Origin: Microcella flavibacter
GTDB taxonomy: Bacteria; Actinomycetota; Actinomycetes; Actinomycetales; Microbacteriaceae
Reading direction: 5' to 3'
Assembly (NCBI RefSeq): GCF_012530535.1
Contig: NZ_CP051299.1
Location: forward strand, 1,240,001-1,304,000
DNA length: 64,000 nt
The notes beneath the pieces are model-generated. The model was not told the DNA's origin and ran no database searches. It worked only from the letters and a program-made list of their open reading frames with translations. A program made the position numbers and the translations under genes. Below are positions 8,113-17,935 of the stretch, in pieces. Position 1 is the stretch's first letter, and the number at the start of each line of letters is the position of its first letter.

Positions 8113-8981
8113 GCGGCGTCGAGCAGGGGGCGGGCGGCGTCGCCCGCCCCGCGACCGGCCGCGAGCGCCGCGCGGCCCGCAGGGCCGAGGCCGCCGAGCC
8201 GCTGCGCCCGATCGACTGGACGGGCGAGCATCCCCCCGCCGTGCCCGCCGCCGCGGTGCCGAAGCACGTCGCGATCGTCATGGACGGCAACGGCCGCTGG
8301 GCCAATCTGCAGGGCCTCACCCGCATCGAGGGCCACCGCGCCGGCGAGGCGAGCCTGCTCGACGTCGTCGCGGGCGCCATCCAGCTCGGCGTCACCCACC
8401 TCAGCGTCTACGCCTTCTCGACCGAGAACTGGAGCCGCAGCCCCGAGGAGGTGCGGTTCCTCATGGGCTTCAACCGCGAGGTGCTGCGCCGCCGCCGCGA
8501 CCAGCTCGACGCCTGGAACGTGCGCATCCGCTGGTCGGGCCGCCGCCCGCGGCTGTGGCGCAGCGTCGTCTCCGAGCTCGAGGAGGCCGAGCGCCGCACC
8601 GCCGGCAACACCGGCCTCACCCTCACGATGTGCGTCAACTACGGCGGCCGCATCGAGCTGGTGGATGCCGTGCGCCGCATCGCGGAGGAGGCCGCGGCCG
8701 GCCGCATCGCGCCTGCCCGCATCACCGAGCGCACGATCGGCGCCCACCTCTACGAGCCCGACGCCCCCGACGTGGATCTCTTCGTGCGGTCGAGCGGCGA
8801 GCAGCGCACGAGCAACTTCCTGCTCTGGCAGAGCGCCTACGCCGAGATGGTGTTCCTCGACACGCTGTGGCCCGACTTCCGGCGCCGGCACCTGTGGGCG
8901 GCGATCGAGTCGTACGCGGGGCGCGACCGGCGCTTCGGCGGAGCGGTGGACAAGCCCGCCGAGCCCGCGCCGGGGGAGTAG
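8109..8981 (+). CDS. uppS: Isoprenyl transferase (cis-prenyl/decaprenyl diphosphate synthase)
   Basis: A 290-residue cis-prenyltransferase making the polyprenyl phosphate carrier used for peptidoglycan and other cell-wall glycans. Motifs in order: [12 protein letters not shown] with the catalytic Asp, [31 protein letters not shown], the [14 protein letters not shown] segment, and the C-terminal [27 protein letters not shown] with the pyrophosphate-binding Arg residues. About 45 basic residues precede the core. The start is the GTG overlapping the recO stop. Product chain length cannot be told from sequence; actinobacteria generally use C50. Confidence 0.95.
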   Translation: MSGVEQGAGGVARPATGRERRAARRAEAAEPLRPIDWTGEHPPAVPAAAVPKHVAIVMDGNGRWANLQGLTRIEGHRAGEASLLDVVAGAIQLGVTHLSVYAFSTENWSRSPEEVRFLMGFNREVLRRRRDQLDAWNVRIRWSGRRPRLWRSVVSELEEAERRTAGNTGLTLTMCVNYGGRIELVDAVRRIAEEAAAGRIAPARITERTIGAHLYEPDAPDVDLFVRSSGEQRTSNFLLWQSAYAEMVFLDTLWPDFRRRHLWAAIESYAGRDRRFGGAVDKPAEPAPGE

Positions 8982-9063
8982 CCGCACCCGGCCTCAGTAG
9001 ACTCGGACTTTGCGCGACCGGCGCCGAGCATCCAGTTCGGCCGACCCCTTTAGGAGACCCACA

Positions 9064-10449
9064 GTGGCAGCCCCGACCCGACTCGACTCGGTCATCTCCC
9101 TCGCCAAGCGGCGCGGATTCGTGTTCCAGGCCGGTGAGATCTACGGCGGGTCGCGCTCCGCGTGGGACTACGGGCCCCTCGGCGTCGAGCTGAAGGAGAA
9201 CATCAAGCGCCAGTGGTGGCGCACGATGGTGCAGGGCCGCGCCGATGTCGTCGGCCTCGACTCGAGCGTCATCCTGCCGAAGAAGGTCTGGGAGGCCTCC
9301 GGCCACGTCGACGTCTTCAGCGACCCCCTCGTCGAGTGCCTGCAGTGCCACAAGCGCTACCGGGCCGACCACCTCGAGGAGGAGTACGAGGAGAAGAAGG
9401 GCCGCGCCCCCGAGAACGGCCTCGCCGACATCGTCTGCACGAACTGCGGCACCCGCGGCCAGTGGAGCGAGCCGCGCGAGTTCAGCGGCCTGCTCAAGAC
9501 CTACCTCGGCCCCGTCGACGACGAATCCGGGATGCACTACCTGCGCCCCGAGACGGCCCAGGGCATCTTCGTGAACTTCGTCAACGTGCTCGGCGCCTCG
9601 CGGCAGAAGCCGCCCTTCGGCATCGGGCAGATCGGCAAGTCGTTCCGCAACGAGATCACGCCCGGCAACTTCATCTTCCGCACGCGCGAGTTCGAGCAGA
9701 TGGAGCTCGAGTTCTTCGTCGAGCCGGGCACGGACGAGGAGTGGCACCAGTACTGGATCGACCTCTCGCAGAAGTGGTACACCGACCTCGGCATCGACCC
9801 CGAGAACATCCGGCAGTACGAGCACCCCGCCGAGAAGCTCTCGCACTACTCCAAGCGCACCGTCGACCTCGAGTACCGCTTCGGGTTCACCGGCAGCGAG
9901 TGGGGCGAGCTCATGGGCGTCGCCAATCGCACCGACTTCGACCTCGCGACCCACGCGGCCGCCTCGGGCACCGACCTGTCGTACTTCGACCAGGCCAAGA
10001 ACGAGCGCTGGGTGCCGTACGTCATCGAGCCGGCGTTCGGTCTCACGCGCGCGCTCATGGCGTTCCTGCTCGACGCCTACTACGAGGACGAGGCGCCGAA
10101 CACGAAGGGCGGCGTCGACAAGCGCACCGTGCTGCGGCTCGACCGCCGTCTCGCCCCCGTCAAGGCCGCGATGCTGCCGCTCTCGCGCAACGAGCAGCTC
10201 TCGCCCGTCGCGCGCGAGCTCGCCGCGACGCTGCGCCAGCACTGGAACGTCGACTTCGACGACGCCGGCGCGATCGGTCGCCGCTACCGCCGCCAGGACG
10301 AGATCGGCACGCCGTTCGCGATCACGGTCGACTTCGACACCCTCGAGGATCAGGCCGTCACGGTGCGCGAGCGCGACAGCATGGAGCAGCAGCGCATCCC
10401 GCTCGCGAAGCTCGAGGCTTTCCTCGCGGCCGAGCTGCTCGGCGCGTAG
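9064..10449 (+). CDS. glyS: Glycyl-tRNA synthetase, homodimeric class II
   Basis: A 461-residue single-chain GlyRS. Evidence: the opening [44 protein letters not shown] (motif 1 region); a zinc site made of CLQC and CTNCG; motif 2 around [25 protein letters not shown]; the [29 protein letters not shown] motif 3; and an anticodon-binding C-terminal domain. GTG 9064 has AGGAG seven bases upstream. A TAGACT -10 at 8998-9003 gives a leader of about 55 nt. No T-box-like leader is visible. Confidence 0.96.
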   Translation: MAAPTRLDSVISLAKRRGFVFQAGEIYGGSRSAWDYGPLGVELKENIKRQWWRTMVQGRADVVGLDSSVILPKKVWEASGHVDVFSDPLVECLQCHKRYRADHLEEEYEEKKGRAPENGLADIVCTNCGTRGQWSEPREFSGLLKTYLGPVDDESGMHYLRPETAQGIFVNFVNVLGASRQKPPFGIGQIGKSFRNEITPGNFIFRTREFEQMELEFFVEPGTDEEWHQYWIDLSQKWYTDLGIDPENIRQYEHPAEKLSHYSKRTVDLEYRFGFTGSEWGELMGVANRTDFDLATHAAASGTDLSYFDQAKNERWVPYVIEPAFGLTRALMAFLLDAYYEDEAPNTKGGVDKRTVLRLDRRLAPVKAAMLPLSRNEQLSPVARELAATLRQHWNVDFDDAGAIGRRYRRQDEIGTPFAITVDFDTLEDQAVTVRERDSMEQQRIPLAKLEAFLAAELLGA

Positions 10450-10492
10450 CGCGGGTCGCGGCGGAGCGTAGGGCGGGTCGCGGCCGGGCGCC

Positions 10493-10518
10493 GCGTGTCG
10501 CCGGTGTGCGCGACACGC
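10493..10518 (+). terminator. Hairpin downstream of glyS
   Basis: GCGTGTCGC (10493-10501) pairs with GCGACACGC (10510-10518) across an 8-nt loop, with no T run after it, typical of terminators in GC-rich actinobacteria. The rest of the 298-bp gap 10450-10747 has no gene; its last 200 bp should carry the promoter of the polysaccharide cluster. Confidence 0.55.
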
Positions 10519-10747
10519 CGGTGGATGTTTCCGGGGGATGTCGGCTCAGCGCCGTTATGTGAACAATCCGCGACGAACTGATCGTTCTCGTTGACCGCGG
10601 TCGTGCACCTCTGTCAGGGTCGCCCCGTCACCGGGCCGTACTCGCGGATCCACCCGAAAAGGATTCCGCGTCGACGGCGGTCCACCCCGATCCGCGCACC
10701 CGAGCGTCGGTGTCATCCTGCTGCCACCCACAGAAGGACCACCCGAA

Positions 10748-12055
10748 TTGCACCCCACCCGAAGCCCGTTCCCCCTGCTCGAAAACGGCGTCATGCCGAT
10801 GGTCACCATCGGCGAGACGACCATCACGGTGGAGGGGTTGGCGAACTGGTTCGCCACCCTCGCCCCGTACTTCCCGCTCGCCGTCGCCGGCGCGGTCGTC
10901 TGGGCCCTCTGGCTCTACCGGTCGATCCTCTCGGCGCGCGTCAAGCCCATCGAGAGCGACTTCCGCACGACGACCTCGGTGATCGTGCCCTCGTTCCACG
11001 AGGACCCCGACATCCTGCTCGACTGCCTCGAGACCTGGCGGGCGCAGTCGCCGACCGAGATCATCATCGTGCTCGACGTCGCGGACATCGAGGCCTACGA
11101 CCGCATCGTCATGCTCGGCGACGAGACGGTGCATCCGATCCTGTTCGAGCACGCCGGCAAGCGCTCGGCGCTCGGCGCCGGCATCCGTCGAGCGAAGGGC
11201 GAGATCCTCGTGCTCACCGACTCCGACACCTCCTGGACGCCCGGGCTGCTCGAGAACGTGCAGAAGCCCTTCATCGACCCCACGGTCGGGGGCGTGTCCA
11301 CCCAGCAGAACGTCTACCAGCGCACGTCGAGCATCTGGCGCCGCGTCGCCGACTGGCTCGTGAACCTGCGTTACTACAATTACGTGCCGGCGATGGGCGC
11401 CGCGGGTGCCGTGCCGTGCATCTCCGGTCGCACCGCGGTGTACCGGGCCAGCGCCGTCATGCCGGTGCTCGAGCAGCTCGAGAACGAGTTCTTCCTCGGC
11501 CGGCGCTGCATCTCCGGCGACGACGGGCGCCTCACCTGGCTCGTGCTGGCCTCCGGCTACCGCACGGTGCACCAGCGCTCGGCCCGCGCCGTCTCGATGT
11601 TCCCCTCCTCCTTCCGCGCCTTCGTGAAGCAGCGGGTGCGCTGGAGCCGCAACTCCTACCGCTGCTACCTCACCGCGATCGCCAAAGGCTGGCTCTGGAA
11701 GGTCCCCTTCGTCACGCAGGTGACCGTGCTGCAGATCCTGCTCACGCCCGTCACGATGGGCTTCACGATCGCGTACATCGCCTTCAGCAGGCTCGAGCTC
11801 ACGACCATCGGCATCTGGGCCGTGGTCGCGTGGATCCTGCTCGGGCGGGGCATCCGGGGCATCTCGCACCTGCGCCGCCACCCGCAGGAGATCCTGCTGC
11901 TGCCCGTGATCGTGCTCGTCGTGATCTTCATCGCCCTCCCGATCAAGCTGTACGCCTTCGTGACGATGAACAAGCAGGGCTGGCTCACCCGGCACGCCGA
12001 CCGCGTCGGCGGCGACGGCCAGACGGCGAAGACGCTGCAGGCGGTGCCCGCGTGA
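10748..12055 (+). CDS. Processive GT2 membrane glycosyltransferase, hyaluronan-synthase/NodC-like
   Basis: A 435-residue membrane enzyme. One N-terminal helix (~30-57) precedes a cytosolic GT-A domain with SVIVPSFHEDPDILLDCLETW, the DxD-type TDSDTSW (~158), CISGRTAVYR (~225), GDDGRLTW (~257) and the processivity signature QRVRW (~295-299). Four or so C-terminal helices follow. SGxxxVYR, GDDxxLT and QxxRW together mark hyaluronan, chitin-oligosaccharide and cellulose-type synthases, which extrude their product. A TTG start is chosen because AAGGA precedes it; ATG 10799 is an alternative. It overlaps the next gene by four bases. The UDP-glucose dehydrogenase in the cluster suggests UDP-glucuronate as a donor; the polymer is unknown. 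Confidence 0.85.
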   Translation: MHPTRSPFPLLENGVMPMVTIGETTITVEGLANWFATLAPYFPLAVAGAVVWALWLYRSILSARVKPIESDFRTTTSVIVPSFHEDPDILLDCLETWRAQSPTEIIIVLDVADIEAYDRIVMLGDETVHPILFEHAGKRSALGAGIRRAKGEILVLTDSDTSWTPGLLENVQKPFIDPTVGGVSTQQNVYQRTSSIWRRVADWLVNLRYYNYVPAMGAAGAVPCISGRTAVYRASAVMPVLEQLENEFFLGRRCISGDDGRLTWLVLASGYRTVHQRSARAVSMFPSSFRAFVKQRVRWSRNSYRCYLTAIAKGWLWKVPFVTQVTVLQILLTPVTMGFTIAYIAFSRLELTTIGIWAVVAWILLGRGIRGISHLRRHPQEILLLPVIVLVVIFIALPIKLYAFVTMNKQGWLTRHADRVGGDGQTAKTLQAVPA

Positions 12056-13899
12056 GCGCCGCGCGCGCTGCCGGGCTGCGCGCCCGCAGCACCGCCCTCG
12101 CCGCGCTCGTCCTGAGCGCGGGCGTCCTCGCCTCGGTCCTCGGCGCGGCCCCCGCGCCCGCCTCCGCGGCGGCGCAGTCCCCGTCGGTCGACGCGCTCGC
12201 CGCCTACGGCGGGGACCCGGAGGCGGAGGCGCGCCTCGTGCTCACCGAGTCGGAGCGCATCACGGGCGTTCAGACCACGCTCACCACGGCGCTGCGGGCC
12301 GGCGTCGACCTCTCCCGGCCGTTCCGTCTCGACACCGCGCCGGTGGCGACCCTCGTGCTGACCGAGCGCGACAGCCCGTACTCGCTCGACGAGATCACGC
12401 GGCTCTCCCCGCGAACGGCCTCGCGCACCGGCGACGGCACCATCGAGGTGCTCGAGCACATCGTCATCACCCGGGGCGCCGCGGTGGTCATCGCCGCCGT
12501 GGACGCGGACGTTGTGCGCCTGCGCTCCGACGCCGCCGGGTTCGTCAGCATCGTCTCGGCGGGCGGCTCGCTGAGCGTGCGCGGCGAGCCCGACCGCCCC
12601 GTCCGCATCAGCTCCTGGGATGCCGGGGCGGACGCCGTTGACGCGCTCACGGACGACGGGCGCGCGTACGTCCGCGCCTTCGGCGGTCGCGCCGACATCA
12701 TCAACGCCGAGCTCTCGGGGCTCGGCTTCTGGAGCGGCACGACCGGCGGGCTCTCCTTCACGGGCACCGAGCTCGCCACCGAGGGCACGAGCGATGCGGC
12801 GGCGGGCCAGGCCGCCGCGCTGAGCGACGCCACGGGCGCCGAGGTGCTGCCGCTCGAGAGCGAGCTCGACACGCTCGACTTCGTCGGCGAGGAGCCCGAC
12901 CTGGGCTACGCCTCCGGCGTCGTGCAGTCGGTGACCCTCGACGGCAACGCGTTCGGGCTGTTCGTCACCTCCTCGACCCAGGTCGAGGTGCGCGACACGC
13001 TCATCCGCAACAGCCTCGTCGACGGCATCGTGTTCCACCGCGACGTCAGCAGCAGCGCGATCATCAACACGACGACCTCGGGGAGCGGCCGCGACGGGAT
13101 CCTCATCGCCCGGTCGACCTCGAGCGTCGTGCTCGACCGCATCACCGCCAACGGCAACGGCCGCAACGGCATCACGCTCGACGGCGGATCGATCGTCGAC
13201 GGACCGAGCGCGATCGGCCTGCCCGTGCGCGTCTCCGGCGACAACGCGGTGACGCAGAGCACCCTCACCGACAACGGTCGGGCCGGCATCGCCGTGACCG
13301 ACGGCCTCGACATCGAGCTGCGCGGCAACACGCTCGCCGGCAACGACCTCGGCATCGTCGTCAGCGAGGGCGCCTCGCGCGTCACCATCGTGGGCAACGA
13401 GCTGACCGATCACCCGCGGCAGGCCATCAGCGTGCGCGACGCGGGCACCAGCATCATCATCCGGGACAACACGATCGACGGCGCGACCACCGGCATCATG
13501 GTGCGGGAGTCGGTCACCGCCATCGAGGACAACCGCATCGCGGGCGTCTCCGTGCACGGCGTGACGCTCATCGGCGACACGGGCAACTCGGTCGTCGTCG
13601 ACAACCGCATCGCCGGAGCGGGCCCCTCGCCCGTCGACGTGATCCGCACCTCCGGCACCGCGGTGCGCGCCAACGACGTCTCCGACTGGCGCAGCACCAA
13701 GCCGCTCTCCGTCGTGCTGGCGAGCATGTTCCAGCCGCTGACGATCCTCTGGATCGCGATCGGGATCTTCGTGCTCGTCGGGCTCGTCGCCGGCCGGCGC
13801 CTGCGGGCGAAGGGCATCCACGACCCCTTCGCCGACCGCGCACCGCTCACGAGCATGACCCGCGGCATCGTGCCGCGGGAGACGGTGGGGGCCTCATGA
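12052..13899 (+). CDS. Secreted, membrane-anchored right-handed parallel beta-helix protein
   Basis: A 615-residue extracytoplasmic protein. It has a signal peptide (hydrophobic residues ~15-35 ending in an Ala-rich cleavage region), a beta-helix from about residue 300 to 540 seen as serial coils such as VEVRDTLIRNSLVDGIVF, VVLDRITANGNGRNGITL and IELRGNTLAGNDLGIVV, then a transmembrane anchor at ~563-585 and a basic cytosolic tail. Such NosD/AlgG-like coils occur in mannuronan C5-epimerases and polysaccharide lyases. The gene overlaps both the GT2 and the second beta-helix gene, so it probably acts on the nascent polymer at the outer face of the membrane. Enzymatic activity is inferred; no catalytic triad could be assigned. 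Confidence 0.75.
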   Translation: MSAARAAGLRARSTALAALVLSAGVLASVLGAAPAPASAAAQSPSVDALAAYGGDPEAEARLVLTESERITGVQTTLTTALRAGVDLSRPFRLDTAPVATLVLTERDSPYSLDEITRLSPRTASRTGDGTIEVLEHIVITRGAAVVIAAVDADVVRLRSDAAGFVSIVSAGGSLSVRGEPDRPVRISSWDAGADAVDALTDDGRAYVRAFGGRADIINAELSGLGFWSGTTGGLSFTGTELATEGTSDAAAGQAAALSDATGAEVLPLESELDTLDFVGEEPDLGYASGVVQSVTLDGNAFGLFVTSSTQVEVRDTLIRNSLVDGIVFHRDVSSSAIINTTTSGSGRDGILIARSTSSVVLDRITANGNGRNGITLDGGSIVDGPSAIGLPVRVSGDNAVTQSTLTDNGRAGIAVTDGLDIELRGNTLAGNDLGIVVSEGASRVTIVGNELTDHPRQAISVRDAGTSIIIRDNTIDGATTGIMVRESVTAIEDNRIAGVSVHGVTLIGDTGNSVVVDNRIAGAGPSPVDVIRTSGTAVRANDVSDWRSTKPLSVVLASMFQPLTILWIAIGIFVLVGLVAGRRLRAKGIHDPFADRAPLTSMTRGIVPRETVGAS

Positions 13900-15065
13900 C
13901 CGAGCAGACCGGCAGCAGCGATCCGGGCAGCGCGCCCGGGGCGCCCACGCGCCGCCGGGGGATGCTCCGCCGGCCGATCGTCATCGGCGGCGTGATCCTG
14001 GCGCTCCTCGCCGGGACGGTCGGAGCGGGCATCGCGGCGCTCGTCACCGCACGCGGCGGCGAGCCGTCCGTCGGCGCCTACTCGACGCCGTCGCCGCGCC
14101 CGGAGACGACCCCGGGAGCGCCGGGGCCGGAGGCCGAGGAGGAGCCCGCGCCCGCTCCGGCCGGCGGCCCGGCGGCGGAGTGCCCGGCGGCGACGGTCAC
14201 CGTCAGCACGGCGGAGGAGCTCGAGGAGGCCCTGGCCGACGCGCGGCCCGGGACGAGCATCCAGCTCACCGCGGGGGAGTACGTCGGCGAGTTCGTCGCG
14301 GCGACCCCCGGCACGCCGGACGAGCCGATCAGCCTGTGCGGACCCCGTGACGCCGTGCTCGACGGCGACGGCATCGAGGGGGGCTACGTGCTGCACCTCG
14401 ACGGCGCCGATCACTGGCTCGTCGCCGGCTTCACCGTGCGCAACGGGCAGAAGGGCGTCATGGCCGACGGCGTCACCGGCGTCAGGATCGAGGGCCTCGA
14501 GGTGACCCGCATCGGCGACGAGGCGATCCACCTGCGGCAGTACAGCACCGACAACGCCGTCATCGGCAACACCATCAGCGACACCGGCAACCGTCGGGAC
14601 AAGTTCGGCGAGGGCGTCTACATCGGCACGGCCGAGAGCAACTGGTGCGACATCACCGAGTGCGAGCCCGACCGATCCGACCGCAACCTCGTCGAGGGCA
14701 ACACCATCTTCGCGACCTCGGCCGAGGCCGTCGACATCAAGGAGGGCACCTCGGGCGGCATCGTCCGCGGCAACACCTTCGACGGCAGCGAGATCACCGG
14801 CGCCGACTCCTGGGTCGACGTCAAGGGCAACGACTGGCTCATCGAGGGCAACTCCGGGGTCAACAGCCCCATGGACGGGTACCAGACGCACGAGATCATC
14901 GACGGCTGGGGCACCCGCAACGTCTTCCGCGCCAACGCCGCCGATGTGAACGGCCCCGGCTTCGGCTACTCCCTGACCCCGGAACGCGACAACGTCGTCG
15001 AATGCTCCAACACGGCTTCTCGAGCGGGAGAGGGGACGAGCAACACCGACTGCGCATCCCGCTGA
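13896..15065 (+). CDS. Membrane-anchored parallel beta-helix protein, possible polysaccharide lyase/epimerase
   Basis: A 389-residue protein of type II topology: basic N-terminus, one helix at about residues 28-50, a Pro/Glu-rich linker, then a beta-helix domain. Coils are visible as LDGADHWLVAGFTVRNGQKG, VRIEGLEVTRIGDEAIHL and GIVRGNTFDGSEITG. The stretch DKFGEGVYIGTAESNWC and EAVDIKEGTSGGIVRGNTF are the most distinctive. Four or more cysteines in the exported domain could form disulfides. Fold and neighbours suggest modification or cleavage of the polysaccharide made by the GT2. It is distinct from the preceding beta-helix protein, which has a signal peptide and C-terminal anchor. ATG overlaps the upstream stop. 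Confidence 0.7.
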   Translation: MTEQTGSSDPGSAPGAPTRRRGMLRRPIVIGGVILALLAGTVGAGIAALVTARGGEPSVGAYSTPSPRPETTPGAPGPEAEEEPAPAPAGGPAAECPAATVTVSTAEELEEALADARPGTSIQLTAGEYVGEFVAATPGTPDEPISLCGPRDAVLDGDGIEGGYVLHLDGADHWLVAGFTVRNGQKGVMADGVTGVRIEGLEVTRIGDEAIHLRQYSTDNAVIGNTISDTGNRRDKFGEGVYIGTAESNWCDITECEPDRSDRNLVEGNTIFATSAEAVDIKEGTSGGIVRGNTFDGSEITGADSWVDVKGNDWLIEGNSGVNSPMDGYQTHEIIDGWGTRNVFRANAADVNGPGFGYSLTPERDNVVECSNTASRAGEGTSNTDCASR

Positions 15066-15247
15066 GCAGGTGCGCGACCCGAACGCGCGCAGCAGCACCG
15101 CACCACCCCGGCAGGCCTCGAGCACCCCTCGCGGCGTCTACGCTCCGCACCACCGCATCCCGGCACCCCCACGGCCGCCCGAGCCGGCACCACACCCCTA
15201 CCCGACACCCGCCTCGTCCGAGGCTCTCCCGACCCAGGAGGAACCCC

Positions 15248-16630
15248 ATGCACACCGAGCACACCCCCGCACGACGCCCCCGCCTCACCGTCATCGGCAC
15301 CGGATACCTCGGAGCGACCCATGCGATCTGCATGGCGACGCTCGGCTTCGAGGTGCTCGGCGTCGACGTCTCCGAGGAGAAGATCGACGCGCTCGCGAAC
15401 GGCCGCGTGCCGTTCTTCGAGCCCGGCCTTCCCGAGAAGCTGCGGGATGCCCTCGACTCTGGCCTGCTGCGCTTCACCACCTCGTTCGACGAGGCGGCCG
15501 CCTTCGGTGACGTGCACTTCGTGTGCGTCGGCACCCCGCAGAAGGCCGGCTCGGCCGCGGCCGACATGCAGTACGTCGAGTCCGCCTTCAGCGAGCTCGC
15601 CCGCCGCATCGACCGTCCCGCGCTCATCGTCGGCAAGTCGACGGTGCCCATCGGCACGGCCGCGCGCATGGCCGAGCTGGTCGCCCGTCTCTCGCCCGCC
15701 GGATCGGCCGTCGAGGTCGCCTGGAACCCGGAGTTCCTGCGCGAGGGCTTCGCCGTCGAGGACACCCTGCACCCGGATCGCCTGGTGTTCGGCGTCAGCT
15801 CGGCGACGGCGGAAGCATCCCTTCGCGAGGTCTTCGCGCCCATCCTCGCCGTGGGCACGCCGCTCGTGGTCGCCGACACCGCCACGGCGGAGCTCGTCAA
15901 GGCGGCGGCCAACTCGTTCCTGGCCACCAAGATCTCATACATCAACGCGATGGCGGAGATCTGCGAGACGACCGGGGCCGACGTCACGCTGCTCGCCGAG
16001 GCGCTCGGCTACGACGACCGCATCGGCTCGCGGTTCCTCAAGCCCGGGCTCGGCTTCGGCGGCGGCTGCCTGCCGAAGGATATCCGCGCCTTCCGCTACC
16101 GCGCGGAGGAGCTCGGGGTCGGGCAGGCCGTCGCCTTCCTCGACGAGGTCGACCAGATCAACCTGCGCCGGCGCTCCCGCACGGTCGACCTCGTCCGCGA
16201 GCTCGCGGGCGGATCGCTCGACGGGGTCCGCGTCGCCGCCCTGGGCGCCGCGTTCAAGCCGAACTCCGACGACGTGCGCGACGCGCCGGCCCTGGACGTC
16301 GCGCGCATGCTCTACCTGGAGGGCGCGAGCGTCGCGGTCTACGACCCGGAGGCGAGCGCCAACGCGCACCGGGTCTACCCCGACCTCGACTACGCCGACA
16401 TCCTCGGCGACGCACTCAACGGCGCCGACGTCGTGGTGCTCCTGACGGAGTGGGACGAGTTCCGCGAGATGAGCCCGGTCTCGGCGGCGGCGCTCGTCAC
16501 CCACCGGCGCATGGTCGACGGCCGCCACGCGCTCGACGCGGCGGCCTACCGCGCCGCCGGCTGGGAGTACCGCGCGCTCGGGCGGCCCAGCGTGCCCACC
16601 GCGGTGCCGTCCTACCAGCCCGCGGGCTAG
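15248..16630 (+). CDS. ugd: UDP-glucose 6-dehydrogenase
   Basis: A 460-residue NAD-dependent dehydrogenase producing UDP-glucuronate. The N-terminal Rossmann motif is LTVIGTGYLGATHA. The region ENPEFLREG appears as WNPEFLREGFAVEDTLHPDRLVFG. The catalytic cysteine lies in LGFGGGCLPKDIRAF, and the C-terminal UDP-binding domain carries GAAFKPNSDDVRDAPALDV. The GDP-mannose dehydrogenase branch has the same fold, so the exact sugar is not certain. ATG 15248 has AGGAGGAA four bases upstream. It follows the beta-helix gene after a 182-bp gap and may have its own promoter. Role: supplies uronic acid precursor to the GT2. Confidence 0.88.
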   Translation: MHTEHTPARRPRLTVIGTGYLGATHAICMATLGFEVLGVDVSEEKIDALANGRVPFFEPGLPEKLRDALDSGLLRFTTSFDEAAAFGDVHFVCVGTPQKAGSAAADMQYVESAFSELARRIDRPALIVGKSTVPIGTAARMAELVARLSPAGSAVEVAWNPEFLREGFAVEDTLHPDRLVFGVSSATAEASLREVFAPILAVGTPLVVADTATAELVKAAANSFLATKISYINAMAEICETTGADVTLLAEALGYDDRIGSRFLKPGLGFGGGCLPKDIRAFRYRAEELGVGQAVAFLDEVDQINLRRRSRTVDLVRELAGGSLDGVRVAALGAAFKPNSDDVRDAPALDVARMLYLEGASVAVYDPEASANAHRVYPDLDYADILGDALNGADVVVLLTEWDEFREMSPVSAAALVTHRRMVDGRHALDAAAYRAAGWEYRALGRPSVPTAVPSYQPAG

Positions 16631-16696
16631 CGACCCGCGCACCGACCTGTCGGGTCGCCGTCTACGGGTGGACGGTGACCCGGCAGCCCACGGGTT

Positions 16697-16732
16697 CCCC
16701 GGGGCGGCCCACCCCCCAATGCCGCCCCGGGG
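16697..16732 (+). terminator. Strong hairpin ending the polysaccharide cluster
   Basis: CCCCGGGGCGGC (16697-16708) pairs perfectly with GCCGCCCCGGGG (16721-16732) over a 12-nt loop, 67 bp after the ugd stop. There is no T run. The 372-bp gap 16631-17002 holds this hairpin and the 86-bp arm pair at 16812-16897 and no gene. Confidence 0.7.
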
Positions 16733-16811
16733 AGTCCCCGCGCGCCGCGCGGGCCGTGCCCGCCCCGCGCGCCCCGCCCGCCGCCCCCTCGTCCGCGCGC
16801 CCCGACCCCGC

Positions 16812-16897
16812 GTCGACAACTCAGGAGTTCTCCACTCGTAACTCCTTTTCGGCCCCTCATGCCGTCCCCGCCGCGCCCGCGCTCCTGAGTTGTCGAC
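16812..16897. repeat. 86-bp inverted arm pair E (intergenic)
   Basis: Exact GTCGACAACTCAGGA at 16812-16826 and exact TCCTGAGTTGTCGAC at 16883-16897, with a 56-bp core unrelated to the other 86-bp copies. It lies between the ugd terminator and the DUF559-type gene. If transcribed, the arms would form a 15-bp stem. Confidence 0.9.
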
Positions 16898-17002
16898 GGA
16901 GGCGCGGTCCACCGCTCCTCCCCAGCGGCACGAGGGACGCCACACCCGGGGGATCGACCCTCAGCCCGGAGGCGAGGCGCGTCGTCGCGCGACGATGCGG
17001 CG

Positions 17003-17935
17003 GTGCACGACTTGCTCACGACGATCGCCGAGGCCGGGGGAGCCGCCGGCCGCCGGTATCTCAATGCACACGGCTTCCCCGACCGGATGCTCCGCGACGC
17101 CCTCCGGAACGGTGCGCTGCGGCGGCCGCGGCGCGGCTGGTACAGCGTCTGGGCGCGGGACGACCCCCGGTTCCGCGCCGTGCGCGTCGGCGGCAGACTG
17201 ACCGGTCTCGCGGCCGTGCGCGCGCTGGGCGGATGGGTGCTGCACGATCCGCCGCTGCAGGTCGCCGTGCCGAGGAACGCCGCGCGCCTGCGGGATCCTG
17301 AGCGTCGGGGCGGGTTCCGCTCGCGGCGCCGAGGCGCTCGTCTGCTGTGGCGCTCCGAGCGTCACGATGCGGACACCACGACGGGCATCGTCCCCGTCCT
17401 CGAGGCGCTCGAGGTCGTCATCCGCACGGCGCCACTCGAGGACGCCATCGCGGCGCTCGACTGGGCGTGCCGCACCGGAGCCGTCGATGCCGATGGCCTT
17501 CGCGAGCTCGCGTCCAGCATCCCCCGGCACCGACGCCCGGTGCTGGCCGCGGTCGATCCGCGCTGCGACTCGCTTCCCGAGAGTCTCGTCCGCACGCGGC
17601 TCGCCGCGCTCGGACTCGACGTACGCAGCCAGGTGCCGGTCGTCGGCGCGAGCCCGATCGACCTGGTGGTTGAGGGGACCGTCGCCATCGAGGTCGACGG
17701 CGACGCCTTCCACCGGGACCGCTTCGAGGGCGATCGGGCCAAGGATCTCGCCATCACCGTCGCGGGCATGCACGCGCTGCGACCCAGCGCCCGGCAGGTG
17801 TTCCACGACTGGGGCGTCGTCCGCGCCGCGGTTCTCCGCGCTCTGCGCGAGCGCGGTCTCGGCGGCTCGCTCACGGCGATCCCACCGCCGGGCCGGCGGA
17901 ATACTCCGCGGCGCCGAGCGTTGCCCTCTGCATGA
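17003..17935 (+). CDS. AbiEi-like N-terminal domain plus DUF559/Vsr-like nuclease domain
   Basis: A 310-residue protein. The first ~60 residues, including FPDRMLRDALRNGALRRPRRGWYSV, resemble the winged-helix domain at the front of AbiEi-type antitoxin-like proteins. The C-terminal ~110 residues resemble DUF559/very-short-patch-repair endonucleases: SPIDLVVEGTVAIEVDGDAFH provides the D...ExD pattern of a PD-(D/E)XK-like fold, followed by DRFEGDRAKDLAITVAGMHALRPS. Such single genes are common and mostly uncharacterised in actinobacteria; no toxin partner lies next to it. GTG 17003 fits the start of similarity but has only a weak ribosome binding site. It overlaps the DsbA gene by four bases. 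Confidence 0.65.
   Translation: MHDLLTTIAEAGGAAGRRYLNAHGFPDRMLRDALRNGALRRPRRGWYSVWARDDPRFRAVRVGGRLTGLAAVRALGGWVLHDPPLQVAVPRNAARLRDPERRGGFRSRRRGARLLWRSERHDADTTTGIVPVLEALEVVIRTAPLEDAIAALDWACRTGAVDADGLRELASSIPRHRRPVLAAVDPRCDSLPESLVRTRLAALGLDVRSQVPVVGASPIDLVVEGTVAIEVDGDAFHRDRFEGDRAKDLAITVAGMHALRPSARQVFHDWGVVRAAVLRALRERGLGGSLTAIPPPGRRNTPRRRALPSA

Noticed and set aside
9064-10449. A T-box leader before glyS
   Set aside because: The 60-nt leader has no room for a T-box stem I or antiterminator and shows no T-box core sequence.
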